DNA from: Actinomycetota bacterium
GTDB lineage: Bacteria > Actinomycetota > Rubrobacteria > Rubrobacterales > Rubrobacteraceae
Assembly: GCA_004563715.1 (NCBI GenBank)
Contig: SIRX01000098.1
Span: 1-43,797, forward strand
Direction: 5' to 3'
DNA length: 43,797 nt
The notes under the pieces were generated by a model. The model saw only the letters and a program-made list of their open reading frames with translations, did no database searches and was not told where the DNA came from. Both the position numbers and the translations under genes were made by a program. This document shows positions 38,057-43,797 of this stretch, piece after piece. The number at the start of each line of letters is the position of its first letter. Position 1 is the stretch's first letter.

Positions 38057-39583
38057 TCATTCCTCCTCGAAAAGGTCGTGGTCGCGGGCGTAGGCGTGGG
38101 CCAGCTCCCGCGCTTTTTCAGTGTCGTCCTGGGAGAGGCGGCCCTCTACGACCTCGCCCTCCAGGTAGTCTTTTAGGGGTTTGATCCAGCGTCCCGGTCC
38201 CCGGCCGAACATCGCCATCAGGTCGTTGCCGTCGAGCGGGCTCTTGAGCTTCTCGATCTCGTCCTGCTCCCGGACCTCTTCGACCCGTCCTTTGAGGCTA
38301 CGCCACGACTCCTCGGCGACGCGCCGGCGGCGCGGGGCGCTGCCGGTTATGTCGGCGCGGGCGAGCTTGAGGAGCGTATCCACCGTGGCGAGCGTCCGGC
38401 CGCCGCGCACGAGGTGCGTGTCCCGGACAAAGCGCCGCACGGCGGAGTCGGTCCACGGGTCGCGGCCCACGGCGTAGCTCATCGGGCGCATGTGGTGGGC
38501 GACGAGGTGGCTCACGGCGTCTACGTCGTCCTTCGGGTAGGCGAGCCGCTTCATCGCCCGCCGGGCGATGGCCGCCCCGACGTTCTCATGGCCGTAGAAA
38601 TGGACTTTCTTCGGCACCGTCCGGCCGCCGCACCGCTCGCACTCCCCCTCGCCGGTGGTCTTGCTAACGGACTTCGTGCCGCAGAAGGTGCAGCGGTGCT
38701 CGTAGACCAGGGTGCGAGGCTTGCCGATGTCGTGGAAAAACGCGGCCTTGCGCAGGACGGGGTCCGGCTCGACGTTGCCGACCACGATCAGGGTGTGCTC
38801 GAAGACGTCCTTGTGGTGGAACTCCGCCTCCTGCTCCACGGCGAGCGTCTCCAGGAACTCCGGCACGACGTACCTCATGAGCCCGAGCCGCACCAGCGTC
38901 CGGAGCCCGCCGGAGACGTTCTTCGAGACCAGGATCTTCTCGAACTCCTCCCTGATACGCTCGGCGGAGATGCTCTCCAGCCAGCCGGCGTTCTCCCGGA
39001 TGGCTTTCTCCAGGTCCGGGGTCATGGCGAAGGGCTTCTCCGGCTCCGAGAGCGTCGCCTCGAAGCGCACCGCCCGCAGCATCCGCAGCGGGTCGTCGCG
39101 CATCCGGTCCAGCGGGTCGCCGACAGGCCGGATCACGCCGCGCTCCAGATCCTCCCGGCCTCCGAAAGGGTCCAGGACCCCGCCAGAGAGCGTGTCGGCG
39201 GCGATGGCGTTGATGGTGAAGTCCCGCCGCGCCAGGTCTTCCTCCAAGCTGTCTCCGAAGTCCACCTCCGGGTGACGGCTGCCCGCGGTGTACAGGTCGC
39301 TCCGGTAGGTCGTCACCTCCACGTCGTAGCCGGACAGATGGGCGCCGATGGTCCCGAACCGCTCGCCCACGGCCCACAGGTGCTCCGCGTGCGGCCTGAG
39401 GAGCCTCTTCACCTCACCCGGGCGCGCGCCGGTCGCCGCGTCCACTTCCGGGTGCGTCCCGCCGAGCAGCGCGTCCCGCACGTAACCGCCCACCAGGTAC
39501 AGTTCGTACCCCGCCTCGCGGAAATCTTCCCCGAGGCGCGAGAGGGGTTCCGGTATCTTCACGCTGTTTACGCCGGTCATCAC
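38057..39583 (-). CDS. cca: CCA tRNA nucleotidyltransferase with HD domain and inserted zinc ribbon
   Basis: A 508-residue class II nucleotidyltransferase that adds or repairs the tRNA 3' CCA end. Motifs: YLVGGYVRDALLGG, then PEVDAATG, RRDFTINAIA and DPLRMLRAVRFEA. The usual DxD metal pair is here Glu46-x-Asp48. The C-terminal half has an HD domain (FFHDIGKP, His284-Asp285). Inside it, between HDIGKP and FYGHENVG, sits a Cys4 insertion: CTFCGTK (Cys298, 301) and CERCGGR (Cys315, 318), a zinc-ribbon-like element not seen in standard members. GTG 39583 (or ATG 39580) lies 7 bases after TAGAAT, with no ribosome site, so it is probably leaderless. Poly(A) polymerase is the alternative assignment for this fold. 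Confidence 0.88.
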   Translation of the reverse strand: MMTGVNSVKIPEPLSRLGEDFREAGYELYLVGGYVRDALLGGTHPEVDAATGARPGEVKRLLRPHAEHLWAVGERFGTIGAHLSGYDVEVTTYRSDLYTAGSRHPEVDFGDSLEEDLARRDFTINAIAADTLSGGVLDPFGGREDLERGVIRPVGDPLDRMRDDPLRMLRAVRFEATLSEPEKPFAMTPDLEKAIRENAGWLESISAERIREEFEKILVSKNVSGGLRTLVRLGLMRYVVPEFLETLAVEQEAEFHHKDVFEHTLIVVGNVEPDPVLRKAAFFHDIGKPRTLVYEHRCTFCGTKSVSKTTGEGECERCGGRTVPKKVHFYGHENVGAAIARRAMKRLAYPKDDVDAVSHLVAHHMRPMSYAVGRDPWTDSAVRRFVRDTHLVRGGRTLATVDTLLKLARADITGSAPRRRRVAEESWRSLKGRVEEVREQDEIEKLKSPLDGNDLMAMFGRGPGRWIKPLKDYLEGEVVEGRLSQDDTEKARELAHAYARDHDLFEEE

Positions 39584-39590
39584 GGGTTAG

Positions 39591-39596
39591 ATTCTA
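39591..39596 (-). promoter_or_regulatory. -10 element giving a leaderless cca message
   Basis: TAGAAT on the minus strand, 7 bases before GTG 39583; no Shine-Dalgarno sequence lies between them. Confidence 0.5.
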
Positions 39597-39640
39597 GTAG
39601 CTGAACGCCCTGCGTCTATACAAGCCCGGAACAACGGGCG

Positions 39641-39666
39641 TAAAAGCCGGCAGATGGCCGCCGGCT
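39641..39666 (-). terminator. candidate terminator of the STAS gene
   Basis: AGCCGGC and GCCGGCT (39645-39651 and 39660-39666) form a 7-bp stem overlapping the stop codon, followed on the minus strand by TTTTA. A second short hairpin (GCCCG...CGGGC, 39624-39639) lies beyond it. A modest terminator. Confidence 0.5.
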
Positions 39667-40000
39667 AGCCGGAGATAGCCGCTTCGCGGGAAGGAAAAAC
39701 GTCGAAGTACTCTCCGAAGCCGGTAACGCCGAAGATACGCTTCACGGCCTCCGACGGGGAGGCGAGGCGGAAGTCCACGCTTTGCTGGTCGAGCTGGTCC
39801 TTGGCCCGCATAAACATGGATAGGGCGGTAGAGTCCATAAAAGTGATCCCGCCCAGGTCCACCACCACGGCGCCGCCCTCGCCGGCCCCGCGCTCGATGG
39901 CGTACTGAACTTTGGGCGCGGTGTGGAGGTCCACCTCGCCCCGCACCGCGATAACGGAGTATGCGTCGGAGTGCTCGACGACGCTTACCTCAAAGTCCAT
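39665..40000 (-). CDS. STAS domain anti-sigma factor antagonist
   Basis: A 111-residue single STAS domain of the RsbV/SpoIIAA type. It has IAVRGEVDLHTAPKVQYAIE, the strand VVVDLGGITFMDSTALSMFM containing the phosphorylatable serine in MDSTALS, and the C-terminal helix KRIFGVTGFGEYFDVFPS. These proteins, when unphosphorylated, bind an anti-sigma kinase and free a sigma factor, usually of the sigma-B group. No kinase, phosphatase or sigma gene is adjacent. ATG 39998-40000 follows GGGGAA; the longer frame to 40120 has no support. A sigma-B-like promoter lies 50-75 bases upstream, so the gene may be self-reinforcing. Confidence 0.9.
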   Translation of the reverse strand: MDFEVSVVEHSDAYSVIAVRGEVDLHTAPKVQYAIERGAGEGGAVVVDLGGITFMDSTALSMFMRAKDQLDQQSVDFRLASPSEAVKRIFGVTGFGEYFDVFPSREAAISG

Positions 40001-40048
40001 GCCGCATTCCCCACTTTCGACTCCAGGTACGCCACAGCGCAAGGATAT

Positions 40049-40074
40049 TAACCCAACTGCTCCGAATGTTAAAC
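40049..40074 (-). promoter_or_regulatory. candidate sigma-B-type promoter of the STAS gene
   Basis: On the minus strand GTTTAA (40074-40069), 14 bases, GGGTTA (40054-40049). The sigma-B consensus is GTTTAA-N12-15-GGGWAW, so the match is 6/6 and 5/6. A TAATAT overlapping it (40050-40045) could also act as a normal -10. Confidence 0.45.
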
Positions 40075-40114
40075 CACACCTTTCCCGTCTCCTCCCCGAA
40101 AATACGGTCTCTGG

Positions 40115-40120
40115 TAACAT
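40115..40120 (+). promoter_or_regulatory. -10-like element before the NYN gene
   Basis: TAACAT ends 8 bases before the first ATG (40129), with no well-placed ribosome site for that start. Confidence 0.35.
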
Positions 40121-40128
40121 TGAAGGTC

Positions 40129-40710
40129 ATGGAGCAGCGAATGCCGACAGAGCGGGTGGCGATCTTCGTCGACGGGGCGAATCTCTACCACTCGATCAAG
40201 AGCTACTACAAAGGTGTTCTGGACTACGAACAACTGCTCTCGGCGGCCCTCGACGGTCGTAAGCTGCTGCGGGCGACCTTCTACATCGTCGAGAAACAGG
40301 AGCCGGACGAGACCTCCGGGACCCGCTCCTTTGTCTACAACCTGAACAAGTTCGGCTACAAGGTGCGCTCCAAGCCCCTCATCGTCCACGAAACGACGAC
40401 GCCCGAAGGGGAGAGAAGCATCTCGCACAAGGGCGACTGGGACATTGGCATTATCGTGGACATGATGCGCCTCGCCGAACACGCCGACACCTACGTGCTG
40501 GTCTCCGGCGACGGCGACTACGTCGAGGCCGTCGAGTACCTCCAGAGCGAGAAGGGCCTGCGCGTCGAGGTCGTGAGCGCCGCCCAGTGTACCGCCCAGA
40601 CCCTCCTGGACGTCTGCGACCTCCACACCGACCTGGCCGACATCCCGAACCTGTTCCGGGAGAAAACGCCGGGCTACCGGCACCAACAGGCTACCGGCGT
40701 CTCGGCCTGA
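40129..40710 (+). CDS. NYN domain (LabA/DUF88) protein, probable RNase
   Basis: A 193-residue NYN-domain protein of the LabA/DUF88 group, a PIN-like nuclease fold. The acidic metal-site residues are seen at RVAIFVDGANLYHSIKSYYK, DWDIGIIVDMMRLAE and VLVSGDGDYVEAVEYL. Its N-terminal and C-terminal ends are short. Such proteins are thought to be metal-dependent ribonucleases but few have been tested. There is a choice of start: ATG 40129 is 8 bases after TAACAT and would be leaderless; ATG 40141 has GGAG six bases upstream. It diverges from the STAS gene. Confidence 0.85.
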   Translation: MEQRMPTERVAIFVDGANLYHSIKSYYKGVLDYEQLLSAALDGRKLLRATFYIVEKQEPDETSGTRSFVYNLNKFGYKVRSKPLIVHETTTPEGERSISHKGDWDIGIIVDMMRLAEHADTYVLVSGDGDYVEAVEYLQSEKGLRVEVVSAAQCTAQTLLDVCDLHTDLADIPNLFREKTPGYRHQQATGVSA

Positions 40711-40718
40711 GCCTGTAT

Positions 40719-40764
40719 CCCGGCCAGGAGGCAACGTCCCCGAACGGGACGGCGCGAAGCCGGG
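40719..40764. other. self-complementary sequence between converging NYN and murB genes
   Basis: An inner hairpin CGTCCC/GGGACG (40735-40740, 40746-40751) lies inside an outer CCCGGC/GCCGGG (40719-40724, 40759-40764). There is no T run on either side, so I do not call a rho-independent terminator, but its position between convergent stops suggests a 3'-end structure. Confidence 0.4.
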
Positions 40765-40765
40765 C

Positions 40766-41659
40766 CTAAGGCTCCCCCACCACGCGGACTTCGGGCTCCA
40801 GATCTATGCCCAGCCTCTCGCGCACGGTGGTTTTTACCAGCCGGATCAACTCCAGGGCGTCCTCCGCCGTGCCGCCGCCAAGGTTGACGAAGTAGTTGGC
40901 GTGTACCGGCGAGACCTCGACGTTGCCTACCCGCGTGCCCTTGAGCCCGGCGGCCTCTATCACGCGGCCGGGGAAGTCACCCGGTGGACGCTTGAAGGTC
41001 GAGCCGCAGCTCGGCTTGTTCGGGGAGCCGCCCATTCGCTGCTTTCGGAACCCTTTTATGCGGGCCTTCAGTTCCTCCGGGTCGCCGGGCGCGAGCGTGT
41101 AGCCGGCGCGCAGCACCACCCAGTCCGGGTGCTCGTGCAGGACGCTGCGCCGGTAGGAGAGGCCCAGTTGCGCGTTCGGCACGCGGTCCACCTCTCCGCC
41201 GCGGAAAACGTCCGCCCAGTCGAGAACCTCCACGGTCTCCGAGCCGTAGGCCCCGGCGTTCATGAAGACCGCGCCCCCGACGGTGCCGGGGATGCCGGTC
41301 GCGAACTCCAGGCCGGCGAGGCCGCGCGCGGCGGTCGTGTTGGCGAGCACGGGGTAGAGCACCCCGGCGTCGGCTACCACCCGGTTTCCGGTGACCTCCA
41401 CGTTCGTGAGCGCCTTGGCGAGCCGGATTACGAGCCCCCGGATGCCGCCGTCGCGCACCAGCACGTTCGTCCCGCCGCCGAGCACGGTGACCGGGAGCCC
41501 GTGCTCGCGGGCTTTCCGCGCCGCATCGATCAACTCCTCGACGCTCCGGGGCTCCAGGAGGATGTCGGCGGGGCCCCCGATCTTCCACGCCGTGTAGCGC
41601 CGCAGCGGCTCGTCGAACTTGGCCGTGGGAAACAGCGCGTGTAAAGTATCCAGATGCAC
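40766..41659 (-). CDS. murB: UDP-N-acetylenolpyruvoylglucosamine reductase MurB
   Basis: A 297-residue flavoenzyme making UDP-N-acetylmuramate for peptidoglycan, with NADPH. Landmarks: TAWKIGGPADILLEPRS, VLGGGTNVLVRDGGIRGLVI (FAD site), GLEFATGIPGTVGGAVFMNA, GAYGSET, LSYRRSVLHEH, the catalytic serine in KPSCGSTFKRP, and VHANYFVNLGGGTAEDALEL. The YSGSR-type substrate tyrosine loop is compact, as in type II MurB. I chose GTG 41657-41659, which lies 7 bases after TATATT and lacks a ribosome site; the frame to 41722 adds residues upstream of the promoter. It stands apart from other cell-wall genes. Confidence 0.93.
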   Translation of the reverse strand: MHLDTLHALFPTAKFDEPLRRYTAWKIGGPADILLEPRSVEELIDAARKAREHGLPVTVLGGGTNVLVRDGGIRGLVIRLAKALTNVEVTGNRVVADAGVLYPVLANTTAARGLAGLEFATGIPGTVGGAVFMNAGAYGSETVEVLDWADVFRGGEVDRVPNAQLGLSYRRSVLHEHPDWVVLRAGYTLAPGDPEELKARIKGFRKQRMGGSPNKPSCGSTFKRPPGDFPGRVIEAAGLKGTRVGNVEVSPVHANYFVNLGGGTAEDALELIRLVKTTVRERLGIDLEPEVRVVGEP

Positions 41660-41666
41660 CAGGGAG

Positions 41667-41672
41667 AATATA
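41667..41672 (-). promoter_or_regulatory. -10 element giving a leaderless murB message
   Basis: TATATT on the minus strand, 7 bases before the murB GTG; the bases between (CTCCCTG) contain no Shine-Dalgarno sequence. Confidence 0.5.
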
Positions 41673-41749
41673 GAGTACGGGAGAAGGTTTTGCAGGCTCC
41701 CCGGGGGCCGCGGTTCAGGCACAAACCGGAGCTAAAGGAGGTGCCGGGC

Positions 41750-41803
41750 ATGGAGACACAAGCAGCGAATCCGAGCCAACCTCGTCCAGGTGGTACGCGA
41801 TGA
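41750..41803 (+). CDS. 17-codon leader peptide coupled to the pyrophosphorylase gene
   Basis: A short ORF with an ideal ribosome site (AAAGGAGGTG, 41734-41743) before ATG 41750. It encodes METQAANPSQPRPGGTR and stops at TGA 41801-41803, which overlaps the next ATG (ATGA). The strong site in front of such a short frame and the exact overlap suggest that translating it delivers ribosomes to the following gene. It has no run of one amino acid codon, so classical attenuation is unlikely. Confidence 0.5.
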   Translation: METQAANPSQPRPGGTR

Positions 41804-42840
41804 AGGCGATGGCGCTGGCGGCCGGTAAGGGTACCCGGCTCTTCCCTCTCACGGGCGAGGTACCCAAGCCAATGGCCCCGGTCGTGGACACCCCGATAAT
41901 CGAGCACATCTTCGGCCTGCTGGCCACCCACGGCGTGGACGAGGTCTACGTGAACGTCCACTACCTGGCCGACGCCCTGCTCGAGGCCTACGGTGAAGAG
42001 TCCCGGGTAAACGGCATGTCGGTGAGCCTCAGCCGGGAGGAGCGGCTGCTGGGAACCGCCGGGGGCGTGCGGCGGCTGGCGGAGAAGTTCGACGACACCT
42101 TCGTTATCGTCTCCGGCGACGCCCTAACCGACGTGGATATCCGGGAGCTGGTCACCTTCCACAAGGAGAAAGACGCTTTAGCGACAATCGCGCTCCACCG
42201 GGTCTTCGACACCTCCGAGTTCGGGGTGGTCGAGATAGACGAAGAAGACAGCATCCGGGGGTTCCAGGAAAAACCCGACCCGCAGGAGGCGATCAGCACG
42301 CTCGCCAACAGCGGTATCTACGTCTTCGAGCCGCGGGCGCTAGAGTACATCCCGGAGGACACCTTCTTCGACTTCGCCCGGGACGTCTTCCCGAAGTTCC
42401 TGGAGAACGGGGAGCGTTTCGTAGGCTACCAGGGCGACTTCTACTGGTCGGACATCGGGACGCTGGAAGCCTACCGGCAGGCCCAGTACGACGTGCTCTC
42501 GGGCCGGGTGCGGGTAAAGATCCCGGGCGAAAAGCGCGGGGAGAACCTCTGGATCGGGGAGGACGCCCAGATCCACCCCTCCGCCAGCCTCGAAGGCTAC
42601 GTGGTGGTGGGACGTGACGCGGTTATCGGGCGGGACGTGGCGCTCGCGGGCGACGTCACGGTAGGGAGCGACTGCTGGGTGCGGCCCGGGGCGACGATCA
42701 AGAGCAGCATCCTGCTCCCCGGCGCCAGCGTGGGCGACGGCGCCTACCTGGAAGACTGCATCGTAGGCCACCGCTACGACGTTCGGCCCGGCGAGACGAT
42801 CAGGGGCGGGGCCCTGATCCGGCGCTCCTCGCGCGCTTAA
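41800..42840 (+). CDS. NDP-sugar pyrophosphorylase (mannose-1-phosphate guanylyltransferase-like)
   Basis: A 346-residue nucleotidyltransferase. The N-terminal GT-A domain has the signature LAAGKGTRLFPLTGEVPKPM, then LLGTAGGVRRLAEKF, IVSGDALTDVDI, GFQEKPDPQE, and DFYWSDIGTLEAYRQA. The C-terminal part is a left-handed beta helix of hexapeptide repeats (IHPSASLEGYVVVGRDAVIG). Such enzymes activate a sugar phosphate to GDP-mannose or dTDP/UDP-glucose for glycan synthesis; the resemblance to GDP-mannose pyrophosphorylase-like ManC/GMPP proteins is good, but substrate is not certain. ATG 41800 has only a weak AGGTGG and probably depends on the coupled leader peptide. It converges on the regulator gene with 7 bases between stops. 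Confidence 0.88.
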   Translation: MKAMALAAGKGTRLFPLTGEVPKPMAPVVDTPIIEHIFGLLATHGVDEVYVNVHYLADALLEAYGEESRVNGMSVSLSREERLLGTAGGVRRLAEKFDDTFVIVSGDALTDVDIRELVTFHKEKDALATIALHRVFDTSEFGVVEIDEEDSIRGFQEKPDPQEAISTLANSGIYVFEPRALEYIPEDTFFDFARDVFPKFLENGERFVGYQGDFYWSDIGTLEAYRQAQYDVLSGRVRVKIPGEKRGENLWIGEDAQIHPSASLEGYVVVGRDAVIGRDVALAGDVTVGSDCWVRPGATIKSSILLPGASVGDGAYLEDCIVGHRYDVRPGETIRGGALIRRSSRA

Positions 42841-42847
42841 GAGCGTC

Positions 42848-43540
42848 TCAAGACCTCTGATCCGGCTTGACGAGCCGGTAGCCGAAACCCCGGACGGTCT
42901 CTATGAGGCGGGGCTTTGAGGAGCTGTCGCCGAGCTTGTTGCGGAGACGCTGGACGTAGACGTTGACGGTTCGCTCGTCTATGTACTCGTCCTCGCCCCA
43001 GACCTGCCGCAACAGCAACGGCCGCGGGAAGACCCGGCCGGGGCTCTGGGCCAGCGTGTGCAGCAGTTTGAACTCCCGGGGGGAGAGAAGTATCTCCTCT
43101 CCCCCTTTCCGCACGGAGACCTGCTCCGGGTCGATCTCCAAATCTCCTACGTAGACCTTCCCCGGCGAGGCCCCGGCATACTCCTTTTTGCGGAAAATTT
43201 GCTTTACCCGCGCCACCAGTTCCCGAGGGTTGACCGGCGAGCGCATATAGTAGTCAGCGCCGAGTTCGATGCCCACGATCCGGTCCATCGTATCCTCGTC
43301 CCGCAAAAGCGCGACGGTCGAGACCCCCGGTTTCTGCACCGCAGAGATCACCTGAAATCCCCGCTCGTCGGGCAAGCGGTTGTCTACTATGGCGACCCCG
43401 AAGTCCTGGCCTTCGGCCACCTTCCGTGCCTGAGCCCCCGTTCCGGCCGGCAACACCCGCCATCCCTCTCCCGAGAGGGATCGCCGCAGATGCAACCGCT
43501 CTTCATCGTTTGCTATAACGAGCAGAACAGTTTCACTCAA
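42848..43540 (-). CDS. OmpR-type winged-helix regulator with a degenerate receiver
   Basis: A 230-residue protein. The C-terminal DNA-binding domain is normal: REFKLLHTLAQSPGRVFPRP, then YIDERTVNVYVQRLRNKLGD and ETVRGFGYRLVKP. The receiver is unusual. The acidic pair is replaced (LLVIANDEE for the usual VVDDEE), the switch Thr is missing (VALLRDEDT), and the Lys-Pro is changed to Ser-Pro (YYMRSPVNPREL). An Asp remains in AIVDNRLPDERG. It should therefore be insensitive to ordinary phosphorylation. TTG 43538-43540 has AAGGTGA 10 bases upstream. No kinase gene is adjacent. A TATAAT promoter lies upstream. Confidence 0.85.
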   Translation of the reverse strand: MSETVLLVIANDEERLHLRRSLSGEGWRVLPAGTGAQARKVAEGQDFGVAIVDNRLPDERGFQVISAVQKPGVSTVALLRDEDTMDRIVGIELGADYYMRSPVNPRELVARVKQIFRKKEYAGASPGKVYVGDLEIDPEQVSVRKGGEEILLSPREFKLLHTLAQSPGRVFPRPLLLRQVWGEDEYIDERTVNVYVQRLRNKLGDSSSKPRLIETVRGFGYRLVKPDQRS

Positions 43541-43586
43541 GCTACCACGATCACCTTATTCTCTAACACCAGCAACGACCTACTAA

Positions 43587-43592
43587 ATTATA
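43587..43592 (-). promoter_or_regulatory. -10 of the degenerate-receiver regulator
   Basis: A consensus TATAAT on the minus strand in an unusually AT-rich gap (43541-43664), about 47 bases before the TTG start. No good -35 is seen. Confidence 0.5.
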
Positions 43593-43623
43593 TCCTCAAA
43601 CCGTACCGGATAACCTTCTGGCC

Positions 43624-43652
43624 TTGAGTACCCTCCAGGTCGGGGTTATCAT
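43624..43652 (+). promoter_or_regulatory. promoter of tRNA-Arg
   Basis: TTGAGT (43624-43629), a 17-base spacer and TATCAT (43647-43652). It predicts transcription from about 43659, just before the mature tRNA. Confidence 0.7.
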
Positions 43653-43664
43653 AGACGGTTGAGT

Positions 43665-43738
43665 GCGCTCGTAGCTCAGCCGGATAGAGCGTCTGACTAC
43701 GAATCAGAAGGTCGCAGGTTCGAGTCCTGCCGAGCGCG
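43665..43738 (+). tRNA. tRNA-Arg (anticodon ACG)
   Basis: All four arms fold: acceptor GCGCTCG/CGAGCGC (43665-43671, 43731-43737), D arm GCTC/GAGC, anticodon arm TCTGA-CTACGAA-TCAGA with anticodon ACG (43699-43701), and T arm GCAGG-TTCGAGT-CCTGC. The discriminator base is G, and CCA is not encoded, consistent with need for the CCA-adding enzyme. The A of ACG is normally edited to inosine to read CGU, CGC and CGA. Confidence 0.97.
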
Positions 43739-43743
43739 CTTCC

Positions 43744-43770
43744 AAAAGCCCTGCAAATGTAGGGCTTTTT
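43744..43770 (+). terminator. rho-independent terminator after tRNA-Arg
   Basis: AAAAGCCCT (43744-43752) pairs with AGGGCTTTT (43761-43769) and is followed by a T run. It closes a single-gene tRNA transcript. Confidence 0.9.
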
Positions 43771-43797
43771 TTCTTAGTTACAGGTTCTCTGTACAAG

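Overview
The window is a GC-rich, gene-dense bacterial chromosome segment, carrying about 50 protein genes, one tRNA, one riboswitch and no mobile element or CRISPR array. GTG and TTG starts are frequent, ATA isoleucine codons are common, many genes seem to lack a Shine-Dalgarno site (leaderless), and the gene repertoire (MoxR/DUF58/transglutaminase cassette, Crp/Fnr regulator beside fdxA, class E-like sortase, many NUDIX proteins) fits a deep-branching actinobacterium. A Rubrobacter-like organism is my best guess; this is inference, not a database match.

Layout. 1-6.1 kb: the tail of a 2-hydroxyacid dehydrogenase, a CorC/HlyC-type membrane protein, an ABC exporter coupled to a 27-residue membrane peptide, an orphan receiver-like protein, a NUDIX hydrolase, a small membrane protein, a two-domain DUF427 gene broken by a 13-bp tandem duplication, and an IscA/HesB-type Fe-S protein. 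6.1-10.6 kb: a MoxR ATPase / DUF58 / transglutaminase operon. 10.6-12.3 kb: an HNH endonuclease, an unknown protein with an internal repeat, and ferritin. 12.3-14.4 kb: a DUF1611 protein plus an enolase-superfamily epimerase, the gene pair described for D-glutamate catabolism (dgcN-dgcA).

14.5-23 kb is a signalling island: an OmpR-type regulator with a kinase that has no sensor, then a 1894-residue hybrid kinase (GAF-PAS-GAF-PAS-LOV-PAS-PAS-LOV-HisKA-HATPase-REC-REC-HPt) followed by a REC-GGDEF diguanylate cyclase. The two LOV domains are encoded by a perfect 362-bp direct repeat and keep the photoactive cysteine. I infer a blue-light to c-di-GMP phosphorelay; this is the most interesting system in the window.

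23-32.8 kb is a thiamin salvage locus read from the minus strand behind a TPP riboswitch: thiT, two tenA-family genes, a sodium:solute symporter, thiD, thiM, thiW, a DUF2071 gene, thiE, a double-NUDIX gene and thiL. Most junctions overlap by 4 to 8 bases. A third tenA lies just outside on the plus strand. No thiC or thiG is present here, so the locus takes up and repairs thiamin precursors rather than making them de novo.

32.8-43.8 kb holds housekeeping and regulatory genes: NUDIX, an SRPBCC protein, fdxA, a Crp/Fnr regulator, an SDR, a sortase, a rhodanese, a CCA-adding enzyme with an inserted zinc ribbon, a STAS anti-sigma antagonist behind a sigma-B-like promoter, a NYN-domain protein, murB, a sugar-nucleotide pyrophosphorylase behind a 17-codon coupled leader peptide, a response regulator with a degenerate receiver, and tRNA-Arg(ACG).
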